The position numbers were made by a program, and so were the translations under genes. DNA of 33,572 nucleotides from NCBI GenBank assembly GCA_965369375.1, contig CBDUQN010000026.1:1-33572 (forward strand), written 5' to 3'. Below the pieces are notes generated by a model. That model made no database searches and was not told the origin of the DNA. It was given only the letters and a program-made list of their open reading frames with translations. Positions 33,376 to 33,572 of this stretch are shown here, piece by piece. The first letter of the stretch is position 1; every line of letters begins with the position of its first letter. This DNA is from CBDUQN01 sp965369375. GTDB taxonomy: Bacteria > Krumholzibacteriota > Krumholzibacteriia > Krumholzibacteriales > Krumholzibacteriaceae.

Positions 33376-33572
33376 TTATCTCAGGAGGATCATCTTTTTC
33401 GCTCTCGTTGTCTTGCCAGCCTTCATCGTGTAGAGATAAATGCCTGAAGCTACAGGATTTCCCGAGCTGTCCAAGCCACTCCAGACAGCCGTATGGTCCC
33501 CGCGCTCTCTCGCTGCATCGATGAGCCGGACAATACGGCTTCCCCTGACATCATAAATGTCAAGGGTAACAT
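33376..33572 (-). CDS. C-terminal end of a secreted protein with FlgD/T9SS-like sorting domain
   Basis: The frame runs in from the right edge and ends in TAA at 33376-33378 after 65 visible codons. The visible part has the pattern of FlgD-Ig/T9SS type C-terminal domains: VTLDIYDVRGSRIVRLID, then HTAVWSGLDSSGNPVASGIYLYTM and a basic end (KTTRAKKMILLR). These modules follow large exported enzymes or adhesins and, in FCB bacteria, direct secretion or attachment to the cell surface. Everything before them lies outside the window, so the protein's main function is unknown. The module supports an FCB-group or related organism. Confidence 0.85.
   Translation of the reverse strand, partial: VTLDIYDVRGSRIVRLIDAARERGDHTAVWSGLDSSGNPVASGIYLYTMKAGKTTRAKKMILLR

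Overview
This is about 33.6 kb of moderately GC-rich bacterial chromosome. The gene set points to a Gram-negative (diderm) cell: a TolC-type outer-membrane channel, an RND pump, a TonB-type domain, lipoproteins and a secreted tricorn-like protease. The partial gene at the right edge ends in a FlgD/T9SS-like C-terminal sorting module, which suggests the FCB group or a neighbouring candidate phylum (for example Eisenbacteria, Krumholzibacteriota or Zixibacteria). That assignment is inference. I saw no tRNA, rRNA, CRISPR array, insertion sequence or phage gene.

Left part, minus strand (1-8.9 kb). A YtrA-type GntR regulator, an ABC ATPase and a permease cut by the window edge form one unit behind a perfect TTGACA-17-TATAAT promoter. 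The leader between promoter and regulator is a long purine-rich repeat tract. Next come tetR, an outer-membrane channel, a membrane-fusion protein and an RND pump as one tightly packed efflux operon. It starts at an 18-bp palindrome over its likely promoter and ends at a hairpin. The RND protein lacks the aspartate pair that carries protons in AcrB. A DUF222-like HNH endonuclease follows.

Central regulatory block (10.6-17.2 kb). Three membrane-linked switches sit side by side. The first is an ECF sigma factor with a zinc-finger anti-sigma factor and a lipoprotein, preceded by a 27-codon reading frame whose stop abuts the sigma start. The second is BlaI with an M56 (BlaR1-like) membrane protease whose outer part reads as two ExbD-like domains followed by a TonB C-terminal domain. 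The third is a PadR regulator with a HAAS-domain membrane protein. The blaI start region is triplicated as a 35-bp tandem repeat, giving two upstream mini-ORFs.

Right part (17.4-33.6 kb). A tricorn-like protease and a small secreted NTF2-like protein come first, then an APC amino-acid permease and a methyltransferase with a signal peptide. A cell-surface polysaccharide group follows: polysaccharide deacetylase, FemAB/BioF2-like acyltransferase and GNAT on the minus strand; a radical SAM enzyme and an LPG-synthase-like membrane protein on the plus strand; and a GT39-like glycosyltransferase on the minus strand. A lipoprotein with a BPL_N/GATase1-like domain follows. Beyond it lies what appears to be a decaying two-gene operon: a B12-mutase-like gene missing its middle, and an opine dehydrogenase with an in-frame amber codon before an intact C-terminal domain. 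The window closes with the end of a large secreted protein.
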